Shown here: positions 16,156 through 23,964 of the stretch, in pieces | Layout of the letters: every line of letters begins with the position of its first letter | How positions within the stretch are numbered: position 1 is the stretch's first letter | Assembly: GCA_041690255.1 (NCBI GenBank) | Contig: JAWLHU010000024.1 | Span: 1 to 59,519 of the forward strand | Direction of reading: 5' to 3' | DNA: 59,519 nt | From: JAWLHU01 sp041690255 | GTDB taxonomy: Bacteria; Bacillota; Sulfobacillia; Symbiobacteriales; Symbiobacteriaceae | The notes under the pieces: model-generated | Databases searched by the model: none | What the model was told of the DNA's origin: nothing | What the model saw: only the letters and a program-made list of their open reading frames with translations | Made by a program: the position numbers and the translations under genes

Positions 16156-17040
16156 ATGGCAGACTATCTCGTGCGGGCGATCGCAGCGGGCGGAAACGTC
16201 CGAGCCTTCGTTGCCGTTACCACCGATCTGGTCGATGAAGCCCGCCGCCGCCACGATACGTGGCCAACCGCTACCGCTGCCCTGGGCCGGACCCTGACCG
16301 GCGCCGCCCTCATGGGCGCAACCTTGAAGGACAGAGATGAGTCCCTCACCCTCCGGCTGGCCGGTGACGGCCCCCTTGGCGGGGTGATCTGCGACTCCGA
16401 TGAGCAGGGGCAGGTGCGGGGCTACGTGAACAACCCGCACGTCGACCTCGATCTGAACGCCGTGGGCAAGCTGGACGTCGCAGGCGCAGTAGGCGCCGGC
16501 CTCTTGTACGTCACCCGTCAACTAGCCCTTCAGGGGGTCTATACAGGCACGTCCGAGATCATCTCCGGCGAGATTGCCGAGGACCTCGCCTACTATCTGA
16601 CACAATCCGAGCAGACGCCATCTGCCGTCTCTTTGGGCGTGCGGGTCGGCCCTGACGGAGCGGTGGTGGCCGCGGGTGGATACCTGGTGCAGCTCATGCC
16701 GGCTACCAGTGCGTCGGATGTGGAACAGTTGGAGATCAATATCGGCGCCCTGGGCTGCGTCAGCCAGGCGGTGGAGCAGGGACTGGAGCCGGAGCAGATC
16801 CTGGGCTCGATCCTGGCGGGGATCGACTATCAGATCCTGGAGAGGCGTGACCTGCACTTTGCCTGCCGCTGCAGCCGGGAGCGGGCCCTGGGGGCGCTGG
16901 CTCTGCTGGATATGGACGAGCTGGAGGTCATGATCAAGGAGGATCAGGGGGCGGAGCTGCACTGCCACTTCTGCGGCGAGCGGTACCGCTTCACCGAGGA
17001 GGAGATCCGCTCTGTGCGGACCGAACCAGGGGAGCACTAG
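16156..17040 (+). CDS. hslO: Redox-regulated chaperone Hsp33
   Basis: 294-aa holdase chaperone activated by oxidative unfolding. The ATG at 16156 follows GGAGG by 8 bases. N-terminal substrate-binding domain opens ADYLVRAIAAGGNVRAFVA; the C-terminal zinc redox switch has the canonical CxC (Cys237, Cys239) and CxxC (Cys270, Cys273) spacing. In Bacillus hslO lies elsewhere, so it is an insertion in this conserved neighbourhood. Confidence 0.95.
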   Translation: MADYLVRAIAAGGNVRAFVAVTTDLVDEARRRHDTWPTATAALGRTLTGAALMGATLKDRDESLTLRLAGDGPLGGVICDSDEQGQVRGYVNNPHVDLDLNAVGKLDVAGAVGAGLLYVTRQLALQGVYTGTSEIISGEIAEDLAYYLTQSEQTPSAVSLGVRVGPDGAVVAAGGYLVQLMPATSASDVEQLEINIGALGCVSQAVEQGLEPEQILGSILAGIDYQILERRDLHFACRCSRERALGALALLDMDELEVMIKEDQGAELHCHFCGERYRFTEEEIRSVRTEPGEH

Positions 17041-17059
17041 GCAGCCGGGGGAGAGCCAA

Positions 17060-17089
17060 AAACCCGGTCGCCCTCAGGCGACCGGGTTT
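17060..17089. terminator. Bidirectional terminator between hslO and rpmB
   Basis: 13-bp perfect stem AAACCCGGTCGCC (17060-17072) / GGCGACCGGGTTT (17077-17089) with loop CTCA. Read from either strand it ends in a T-run (TTTG on plus, TTTTT on minus), fitting the convergent hslO and rpmB genes. Confidence 0.85.
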
Positions 17090-17131
17090 GTCAGCGAGAT
17101 CGTGTTCTCAAGACTGCCAGGTTCGGCGGGT

Positions 17132-17323
17132 TTAGACGGCCCGCTGGACCTTCCCGCTGCGCAGGCAACGGGTGCAGACGGTCAGGCGAACGACGCGGCC
17201 GTTCACCATCGCCCGGACAGTCTGGACGTTCGGAGACCAGGACCGCTTGGTCTTGTTCTCCGCATGGGAGACGTTATTGCCACGGACGACGCCCTTGGAG
17301 CACACTTCGCACAGTCTAGCCAA
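17132..17323 (-). CDS. rpmB: 50S ribosomal protein L28
   Basis: 63-aa L28. TTG start at 17323, seven bases after AGGAGGTG, giving the family opening MARLCEVCSKG; no ATG start exists nearby. It retains two CxxC pairs (CEVC near the N-terminus, CTRC further on), i.e. the zinc-binding form. RSWSPNVQ is the L28 signature. Opposite orientation to the flanking yloU homologue is the same as in Bacillus. Confidence 0.95.
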   Translation of the reverse strand: MARLCEVCSKGVVRGNNVSHAENKTKRSWSPNVQTVRAMVNGRVVRLTVCTRCLRSGKVQRAV

Positions 17324-17384
17324 GGTCTGACACCTCCTATCGGACCGGAGTACCCGGTGCACGCTTCCTCTAAGCACAATCCAC

Positions 17385-17413
17385 ATCATAGCATACCCGT
17401 AGGATCGTGGCAA
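17385..17413 (-). promoter_or_regulatory. rpmB promoter
   Basis: On the minus strand -35 TTGCCA (17413-17408), 17-bp spacer, -10 TATGAT (17390-17385) preceded by an extended TGC. Confidence 0.65.
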
Positions 17414-17492
17414 GCCGTTGATCTATTGGTTCGGTGGCAGGAATTCGCGGCCCTTAGGAAGAACTTAACGCCGCTGGAAGGGGGACAACTCT

Positions 17493-17852
17493 GTGGGAAA
17501 AGAGGTTGTCACCGATCTCGGGCGAATTCATGTGTCAGAAGACGTGATCGCCACCATGGCGGGGATCGCCACGACCGAATGCTACGGGATCGTGGGCATG
17601 TCCGGATCCCGCCTGCAAGATGGAATCTCCGAGCTGCTGGGGCGCGAAAACCTGGCCAGGGGGGTCATCGTCCAGGTGGAGGGCGACTGGGTGGAGATCG
17701 ATCTCTACATTGTCGTCGGCTACGGGACTCGGATTTCCGAGATTGGGCGAAACGTGACGGACAAGGTTCGCTATGTGGTTGAGAGCTATACCGGGTTGAA
17801 GGTGCGGGGCGTGCACATCCACGTGCAGGGGGTCAAAGTAGGACACGCCTGA
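17493..17852 (+). CDS. Asp23/Gls24-family envelope protein (YloU)
   Basis: 119-aa Asp23 (DUF322) protein. Typical segments are GRIHVSEDVIATMAGIA, GIVGMSG, VEIDLYIVVGYGTRISEI and VRGVHIHVQGV. Members of this family associate with the membrane and the cell-envelope stress response. GTG start with a GGAAGGGGG ribosome site. It pairs with the downstream DhaL-type gene exactly as yloU-yloV in Bacillus. Confidence 0.9.
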   Translation: MGKEVVTDLGRIHVSEDVIATMAGIATTECYGIVGMSGSRLQDGISELLGRENLARGVIVQVEGDWVEIDLYIVVGYGTRISEIGRNVTDKVRYVVESYTGLKVRGVHIHVQGVKVGHA

Positions 17853-17922
17853 GACCGGCCCAGACTAATCGAGCACCCCGTGGCAGGTCTCGTGGCCATG
17901 CGGGATGAGGAGGCACCCTTCG

Positions 17923-19647
17923 TTGAGCATCCAGTCCATCGACGGCAAGACCCTGAAGCAGATGATCCTTCACGCAGCCTCCAAACTGGAGGCCGATAAG
18001 GATACAGTCAACGCCCTGAACGTCTTTCCCGTGCCCGATGGTGACACGGGTACCAACATGTCCATGACGCTCACCTCAGCCACCCGCGAGGTGGAGCGTG
18101 CCGGTGATCGCACGGTGGGTGAGGTGGCGGCGGCGGTGGCCCAGGGATCGCTGATGGGTGCCCGCGGCAACTCCGGTGTGATCCTCTCTCAGCTCTACCG
18201 CGGCTTCGCCAAATACCTGGACGGCAAGATGACGATCGACGGGCGCGACCTGGCCCGTGCCTTCCAGGAGGGGGTTGACACCGCGTACAAGGCGGTCATG
18301 AAGCCGGTGGAGGGCACGATTCTGACCGTTGCCCGGGAATCCGCGGCCGCGGCTGTACTGGCCTCCCGCCGGGAGCATGACCCGTTCAAGATCATGAAGA
18401 TCACGGTCGATGCCGCTGAGGCCTCGCTGGCCCGCACACCGGAGTTGCTGCCGGTGCTGAAGAAGGCCGGCGTTGTCGACTCGGGCGGCAAGGGCCTGAC
18501 GGTGATCCTGCACGGCTACTACGAGGCGCTGACCGGCGAGGTGGCGGTGGTGGAGAGCCCCGTGGTCGCCGAGACGGGTGCCCCTGCAGTGAAGCATGAT
18601 ACATCGCCCGCCGCCAAGATCGATTTCGTGGTGGATGAGGAGATCTCCAATATCCAGTTCCCCTACGACTGCGAGTTCTTCATTCGCCGCTACAAGGACG
18701 GCCAGCCGATCCCCATGGAGCAGGTCGCCCGGGAGTTGGAGAACTGGGGTGATTCGGTCTACGTTGTGGGCAGCGAGGACTTCTCCAAGGTCCATGTCCA
18801 CGCTTCGAACCCGGGGCCCGTCCTCTCGCTCTGCATTCAGTACGGTGATCTGGTCGACATTGTGATCCACAACATGCGGGAGCAGCACGAGGACCTCCTG
18901 CAGCACGCCCAGCGGGCGACCGGACCGGACTCGGCAGAGCCGGCCGACCATGCGGCGGCGGCCATGCCGCAGCCGGAGCCCGATCAGCCGACCGCTGTCG
19001 TGGCCGTGGCCGTGGGTGAGGGCATGGAGGCGATCTTCCGCTCCCTGGGCGTCTCGGAGGTGATCCAGGGCGGCCAGACCATGAACCCATCCACCCAGGA
19101 CCTGCTCGATGCGATCGAGAACTGCCCCGCACAGCAGGTCTTTGTCCTGCCGAACAACAAGAACATCATCCTGGCGGCGGAGCAGGCCGCAGCTCTGACC
19201 GAGAAGCGGGTCTACGTGATCCCCAGCCGCTCGGTCCCGCAGGGAATCGCCGCCATGGTCTCCTGGATGCCCGACGAGGAGGATGGCGAGAAGCTGCACC
19301 GTGGCATGACCCGTGCCATCGACGCCGTCCACACCGGCGAGATCACCTTCTCGGTGCGCGATACGGTCTTTGGGGATCTGGAGATCAAGGAAGGCGATAT
19401 TCTCGGTCTCTGGAACGGCAAGATCCAGATGACCGGCGAGTCGCCCGACGTTGTGCTCGGTGACCTCTTGGCCGCCATGGTGGCGGAGCAGGGCGGCGAG
19501 GTGATCTCGATCTATTATGGCGAGGGGATCGATGAGGCGAAGGCCGAGCAGGTGGCCGGCCAGCTTCGGGAGCGGTTCCCCGAGCACGAAATCGAGGTCC
19601 AGTATGGCGGTCAGCCGCTCTACTTCTACGTCTTCAGCCTGGAATAA
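17923..19647 (+). CDS. FakA/YloV-type DhaL-domain kinase
   Basis: 574-aa protein. I start it at TTG 17923, nine bases after GAGGAGG; the upstream in-frame codon at 17905 precedes the ribosome site. The N-terminal DhaL domain (to about residue 200) holds the ATP/Mg motif PVPDGDTGTNMSMT and GARGNSGVILSQ. The middle and C-terminal domains match FakA, which phosphorylates fatty acids presented by a FakB (DegV-like) carrier for phospholipid synthesis. An acidic/Pro/Ala linker near residue 335-350 separates the last domain. No fakB lies nearby. Confidence 0.9.
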   Translation: MSIQSIDGKTLKQMILHAASKLEADKDTVNALNVFPVPDGDTGTNMSMTLTSATREVERAGDRTVGEVAAAVAQGSLMGARGNSGVILSQLYRGFAKYLDGKMTIDGRDLARAFQEGVDTAYKAVMKPVEGTILTVARESAAAAVLASRREHDPFKIMKITVDAAEASLARTPELLPVLKKAGVVDSGGKGLTVILHGYYEALTGEVAVVESPVVAETGAPAVKHDTSPAAKIDFVVDEEISNIQFPYDCEFFIRRYKDGQPIPMEQVARELENWGDSVYVVGSEDFSKVHVHASNPGPVLSLCIQYGDLVDIVIHNMREQHEDLLQHAQRATGPDSAEPADHAAAAMPQPEPDQPTAVVAVAVGEGMEAIFRSLGVSEVIQGGQTMNPSTQDLLDAIENCPAQQVFVLPNNKNIILAAEQAAALTEKRVYVIPSRSVPQGIAAMVSWMPDEEDGEKLHRGMTRAIDAVHTGEITFSVRDTVFGDLEIKEGDILGLWNGKIQMTGESPDVVLGDLLAAMVAEQGGEVISIYYGEGIDEAKAEQVAGQLRERFPEHEIEVQYGGQPLYFYVFSLE

Positions 19648-19664
19648 GCCTCTTATACACAGAC

Positions 19665-19692
19665 AACCCCCGGCAGAGTGCTGCTGGGGGTT
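19665..19692 (+). terminator. Terminator after the FakA/YloV gene
   Basis: AACCCCCGGCAG (19665-19676) / CTGCTGGGGGTT (19681-19692), one G-U pair, 4-base loop, followed by CTTCTCT. It also faces the convergent DinB-like gene. Confidence 0.8.
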
Positions 19693-19697
19693 CTTCT

Positions 19698-20207
19698 CTA
19701 TCGGCTGGCGTAAGAGCCCTTTAGCCGGCTGATCTGGCCCTGGTGGAAGGCGGAGTGATAGGCCATGTGCCAGAGGACGTAGCGGACCGTGGCGGGCTGG
19801 GGCCACCACGGGATCTGTACCTCACGGGTCGCCTCGGCATCATCCTTGCCGCGAAGGTACTCGTGTACCATCTCGATCACTTGCTCGTACTCGGCCAGGA
19901 GTTCTGTTGCCGGCCGGCCGGAGATCACCGGGATCTGACCGTTTTCGTCCTCACCGGGGCCGTATCGCTCTGTGAGCTCCTGTGGCTGTGGCCTACCCAT
20001 GATCTGGTGCAGGTACTCGAGGTCCACCACCGCCAGGTGCCGGATCAGCATGGCTGTCGAGTTCGCGGTGACTTCGGGTCCCCGGTAGTCGAGGGCTGGC
20101 TGGTCCATCTCCTTGACCAGTCTTGTGAGCCGGTTGAACGCGTTCTGGATCTGACCCATCGCGACAGCCAGAGCGGGAGTCAGATCGACGGTTGTCATGT
20201 CAAACAT
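19698..20207 (-). CDS. DinB/YfiT-like four-helix-bundle protein
   Basis: 169-aa protein of the DinB-like superfamily of metal-dependent four-helix-bundle enzymes, often thiol-dependent transferases. The three metal-binding His positions are visible as LIRHL and WHMAYHSAFHQGQI. The ATG at 20207 follows GGAGGTG by 6 bases; an upstream ATG at 20216 lacks that spacing. Single gene, convergent with the FakA/YloV gene. Substrate unknown. Confidence 0.75.
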   Translation of the reverse strand: MFDMTTVDLTPALAVAMGQIQNAFNRLTRLVKEMDQPALDYRGPEVTANSTAMLIRHLAVVDLEYLHQIMGRPQPQELTERYGPGEDENGQIPVISGRPATELLAEYEQVIEMVHEYLRGKDDAEATREVQIPWWPQPATVRYVLWHMAYHSAFHQGQISRLKGSYASR

Positions 20208-20357
20208 ATCGCACACCTCCGGAGAGATGAGTTCAGCAAATAGGGGAGCGAGTCCTTCATTTCTGTCACCAAATTATGCCCGGCCCCGTCAGAAGAATAC
20301 GCCTGCCGATCGGGGTGGCAGCAGGTGGAGAGGGGCGTGATAAAGGAGGCTGACCCG

Positions 20358-21322
20358 ATGAACTGGGTAAAGACCGGAATGGCTTCGTTGGTGGGACATC
20401 AAACCTGCCCCGATGTCCAGCGGTGAGAGTAGCGTTACCACAGTTCGAGTCCTTACCATGGGCGGCGGCTTCTCGGATGGCCTGGTTTCTGCCTACCACA
20501 AGAAGTATCCGAATGATCGGGTGGAGATTCTCTCTCCAGTGGACCTAGCCGAGGCCGTCAGCATCACCGCAGTTGTCCGAGAGCAGATGGAGTCAGGCGA
20601 GGTGGATCTGGTTCCCTATTTTGCATCCCTCGTGCGGGAGGATCGATTCCTTCCCTTGGGTGCGCTGATCCAGCAGGCCGCCTTCGACCTGACTCCGTTT
20701 GGACCCGGGATTGAGATGCTGCGACACGAGGGGAAGCTCTACCGATTGCCCTCTGTCGTGCGGCGGGGGTCACTCCTCCGGCAGCGAGCTGGACCTGGGA
20801 CGACCTTCGGGTAGCTGCTCAGAAACTGACCCGGACAGAGGACACCTGCTGCAAGGACGGGAAGAATCTTCGGTCGATGTCGTACCGCTTCCGGTGCGAC
20901 CAGGTGCAAAACCGTACACGGAGGTCCACTCAGTCACTTTGGCCATCGCCGCGAACTCGCCATATCCAGAGGCTGCGTGGCGTTTCCTCAGCTTCCTAAC
21001 AGGGCCGGAGGGGGCTGAGATCACAGCACGAGCAGGCTCATTGCCGGCCTATAGAACGCCAGCGGTCAAGGAGGCCTGGTTCGACCGACAGCCGGCCCCA
21101 CCGCCAGGGACCGCCTTCTTGTTTGAATCCGCCTGGGATTACGGCATAAGGCCCTGGAACGACCTGGACGCCGAAGCGGAGCGAGAGCGAGTCTGGCCGC
21201 TCACCCGCGCAGTCCACGATAACTCCAGTGCCATCATGGCCGGCAAGACGACCTGGGAGGATGCTTTCGCCGATTACCAACGCAGGCTGAAGGAGTGGCA
21301 GGCAGCGTACGGCAAGAGGTAG
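20358..21322 (+). pseudogene. Decayed ABC sugar-type solute-binding protein
   Basis: Family 1 extracellular solute-binding protein broken by several frameshifts. AAAGGAGGC precedes an ATG at 20358 in one frame (MNWVKTGMASLVG, a signal-peptide start). The frame then shifts for RVLTMGGGFSDGLVSAYHKKYPN to LYRLPS (about 20413-20770). The next family motif SWTWDDLRVAAQKLT is in a third frame (about 20780-20830), and the C-terminal part from VDVVPLPVRPG to KEWQAAYGKR (about 20875-21322) in a further one. Between the TWDDL and VVPLP motifs roughly 100 residues normally found are missing. No permease or ATPase partner is near. Confidence 0.85.
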
Positions 21323-21360
21323 GGATGGAGGGCCTCCTTGCGCTCAAGCGGGTTGGCGGG

Positions 21361-22950
21361 CTATTGGAGCGCCGCTGCCTGCTCCATCATCTCCAGCATC
21401 TCCTGCCGCTTGTCGGCCGCGCCCAGCGAGTCGGCCGCTCTCTCGGCATTCCGGATGATCCGGTTCAGGCTGCTCTCCCTGGCCCAGGGGCTCTGGGAGA
21501 GGTAGCCGGCAAACTCGGCCACCGATGCCGACCAGAGCAGATGGGCGGAGGGCTCCGAGAAGATCACCGACCGGCTCATGTCGAACGCCTTCTCAGTCAC
21601 CTCGCCGCTCTCCGGGTCCTTGTACCGGAGCGAGACGCTCCCCAGCACCCGGCCCGAGCCCTTGAGCTGGACCTCGTAGAGGGCGGTCACCGTGTGGCCG
21701 GAGCCCATGTCGCCGGCGTCGGCCCGGTCGTTCCGGAACTCCTGGTTCGCCATGACCCGGTTCTCGTAGCCGACCAGGCGATAGGCGGCGACCTCCTCCG
21801 GATCGAAGTAGACCTGAACCTTGGTGTCCTTCGCGACCATCTGCAATGTCCCGGTCAACTGCTCCCGGAAGACCCGCTTGGCCTCATCATACGCGTCCAC
21901 GTAGGCGTACTGCCCATCGCCCTTGTCGGCCAGCCTCTCCATGAGCAGATCGTTATAGTTGCCCATGCCGAAGCCGATCGTGGTCAGGCTGATCCCCTGG
22001 TCCCGGTAGTCCTCGATCTGACGCAGGATCTCGTCGGGGCCGGTCCGGCCTACGTTGGCCACGCCGTCGGAGCAGAGGATCACCCGGTTGATGGCGCCCT
22101 CCTGGAAGTTCCGGCTGGCCAGTTGGTAGCCCAGCCGGATCCCCTCCTCGGCGTAGGTAGAGCCGCCCGGCTCCAACCTGTCGATCGCCCGCCGGATCTT
22201 CTCCTTGTCGGCGGTGTGCTCCAGGACCACCTCGCCCTTGGTCGAGTAGACCACCAGGGCCACACGGTCATCGGCCTGAAGCTCATCCAGCAGCATGGAG
22301 AGGGAGCGCTTCACGAGGCCGAGCCGGTTCTCCATGTCCATGGAGCCGGAGACATCGACCACGAAGGTGAGGATCGCCGGCTTCCGCTGGCTCTCGCTGA
22401 CCGTCCTGGCCTGCAGGCCGATCTGGATCAGGTAGTTCTCCGGCCGATAGGGACTGGGAGAGCCCTCCAGGTAGACCGTGACGGGCTCCTTGGACCGGGG
22501 GTAGTCCTGCGGGAAGTAGTTGATGAACTCCTCGACCCGGATCGATTCGGGCGGCGGGAGCATCCGCCGGTTCAGGTAGTTGCGGGCCAGGGTGAAGGAG
22601 GCGGTGTCCACATCGACCGAGAAGGTGGAGGTGGGCCTTTTTGATGTATTGACGAGCGGATTCTCACCCACATCCTGGTAGTACATGTCGGCAGGGGGCA
22701 GCGCAAGTTCTTCGTTCCAGGCCGGCGGCGTGGTGGTGGCGGGGGCGCTCATGGTCGTTGACCTGCCTGCACTCGTCTCTGTGGCCACCGTGGCGGTGTC
22801 GGGCACGGCGGACCCCGAGGGCGCCTTCGCCTCAGGCGTTGAAACGGCGGGGGACTGTGCAGGTTCGGCCACCTTCCTTCCAGATCCGGCACAACCGCTG
22901 AGCGAAACTGCTGCCAGCAGGAGCAGGGCGATCGTCCGCTTGGTCATCAT
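21361..22950 (-). CDS. VWA-domain lipoprotein (YfbK-like)
   Basis: 529-aa surface lipoprotein. ATG 22950 follows GGAGGGAG by 5 bases and starts MMTKRTIALLLLAAVSLSGC, a lipobox signal. After a Pro/Ala/Thr-rich linker come the VWA-associated N-terminal domain (STFSVDVDTASFTLARNYL, EEFINYFPQDYP), a von Willebrand A domain with the metal-ion-dependent adhesion site DVSGSM, and the C-terminal DUF3520-type region ending with a helical tail. Such proteins bind ligands or partner proteins at the cell surface; no enzymatic role is indicated. Monocistronic. Confidence 0.9.
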   Translation of the reverse strand: MMTKRTIALLLLAAVSLSGCAGSGRKVAEPAQSPAVSTPEAKAPSGSAVPDTATVATETSAGRSTTMSAPATTTPPAWNEELALPPADMYYQDVGENPLVNTSKRPTSTFSVDVDTASFTLARNYLNRRMLPPPESIRVEEFINYFPQDYPRSKEPVTVYLEGSPSPYRPENYLIQIGLQARTVSESQRKPAILTFVVDVSGSMDMENRLGLVKRSLSMLLDELQADDRVALVVYSTKGEVVLEHTADKEKIRRAIDRLEPGGSTYAEEGIRLGYQLASRNFQEGAINRVILCSDGVANVGRTGPDEILRQIEDYRDQGISLTTIGFGMGNYNDLLMERLADKGDGQYAYVDAYDEAKRVFREQLTGTLQMVAKDTKVQVYFDPEEVAAYRLVGYENRVMANQEFRNDRADAGDMGSGHTVTALYEVQLKGSGRVLGSVSLRYKDPESGEVTEKAFDMSRSVIFSEPSAHLLWSASVAEFAGYLSQSPWARESSLNRIIRNAERAADSLGAADKRQEMLEMMEQAAALQ

Positions 22951-23151
22951 CGGTTCTCCCTCCTTCACAATCTTGCCAGATAGACGGAGGGAGGATCGAA
23001 GAAGGTTTCAGTTTTTTTACGGTTCGATTACGAACATTCCGGGACGGTGCAGCCCGAAGGCTTAATGAAGGCGGGCGGATGGAAGGTATCTGCCCGCCGT
23101 TGCGGGAAGACTTACCATGGTAGGGCCGTAAGCTATGCAAGGAGGCCGATC

Positions 23152-23814
23152 ATGGAGACCACCGCATCGGGGCTGAGGTATGAGGAGATCGAGGTCGGCA
23201 CGGGTGCCCAGCCGGAGAGAGGCCAGTTTGTCCAGGTCCACTATACCGGCTGGTTGACCGACGGGACCAAGTTTGACAGTTCGGTCGACCGGGGTGAGCC
23301 GTTCGAGTTCAAGCTGGGCGCCGGACAGGTGATCAAGGGATGGGATGAGGGGCTCTCCACCATGAAGGTGGGGGGCAGGAGGAAGCTCTACCTGGCGCCA
23401 GACCTGGCCTACGGCTCCCGGGGGGCCGGCGGGGTGATCCCGCCCAACGCCGAGCTGATCTTCGAGGTCCAGTTGCTCGGGATCCGGAGCAGCGAGATGC
23501 AGATCGAGGAGATCGAGGAGGGGACCGGTGCGCAGCCCGTGGAGGGGCAGATCGTCCAGGTCCACTACACGGGCCGCCTGGCCGACGGGACCGTCTTCGA
23601 CAGCTCGGTGGAGCGGGGCGAGCCGATCGAGTTCGTCTTCGGTGTCGGCCAGGTGATCCCGGGCTGGGATATGGGGCTGGCCACCATGAAGGTGGGCGGC
23701 AAGCGGAAGCTGGTCATCCCGCCGGAGCTGGCCTACGGCAAGCGAGGCTACCCGGGCGTGATCCCGCCCAACGCCGTTCTCACGTTCGATGTCCACCTGG
23801 TTGGCGTGAAGTAA
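23152..23814 (+). CDS. Tandem FKBP-type peptidyl-prolyl isomerase
   Basis: 220-aa protein with two complete FKBP domains (about 8-106 and 118-220) and no signal peptide, so cytoplasmic. Each carries VQVHYTG, DGT.FDSSV.RGEP, the GQVI.GWD active-site segment, MKVGG and LAYG/GVIPPNA. The two copies agree at about 60 of 85 aligned residues by eye, pointing to an internal duplication. The ATG at 23152 has AAGGAGG six bases upstream; the frame extends further up without a ribosome site. Bacterial FKBPs are usually single-domain or fused to other modules. Confidence 0.93.
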   Translation: METTASGLRYEEIEVGTGAQPERGQFVQVHYTGWLTDGTKFDSSVDRGEPFEFKLGAGQVIKGWDEGLSTMKVGGRRKLYLAPDLAYGSRGAGGVIPPNAELIFEVQLLGIRSSEMQIEEIEEGTGAQPVEGQIVQVHYTGRLADGTVFDSSVERGEPIEFVFGVGQVIPGWDMGLATMKVGGKRKLVIPPELAYGKRGYPGVIPPNAVLTFDVHLVGVK

Positions 23815-23822
23815 GGGGCAAG

Positions 23823-23846
23823 GCGAGTCGCAGGGCTGCGGCTCGC
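23823..23846 (+). terminator. Terminator after the FKBP gene
   Basis: GCGAGTCGCAG (23823-23833) / CTGCGGCTCGC (23836-23846) with one mismatch, followed by TTTTG. Confidence 0.75.
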
Positions 23847-23964
23847 TTTTGTCATTGCTTTGCGCATTGAAGGAGAAGTGAACCGTGACGGCACAATTGC
23901 CAGTCTAATCGGCAAGGGGCTCGGCATCCGAGACCAGCTATACAGAGAGCCTGGGGGGTTCCAC

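Noticed and set aside
23022..23035. GTTCG-N4-CGAAC resembling a tRNA T-arm or operator
   Set aside because: No cloverleaf can be drawn around it; too short to call an operator without a second copy.
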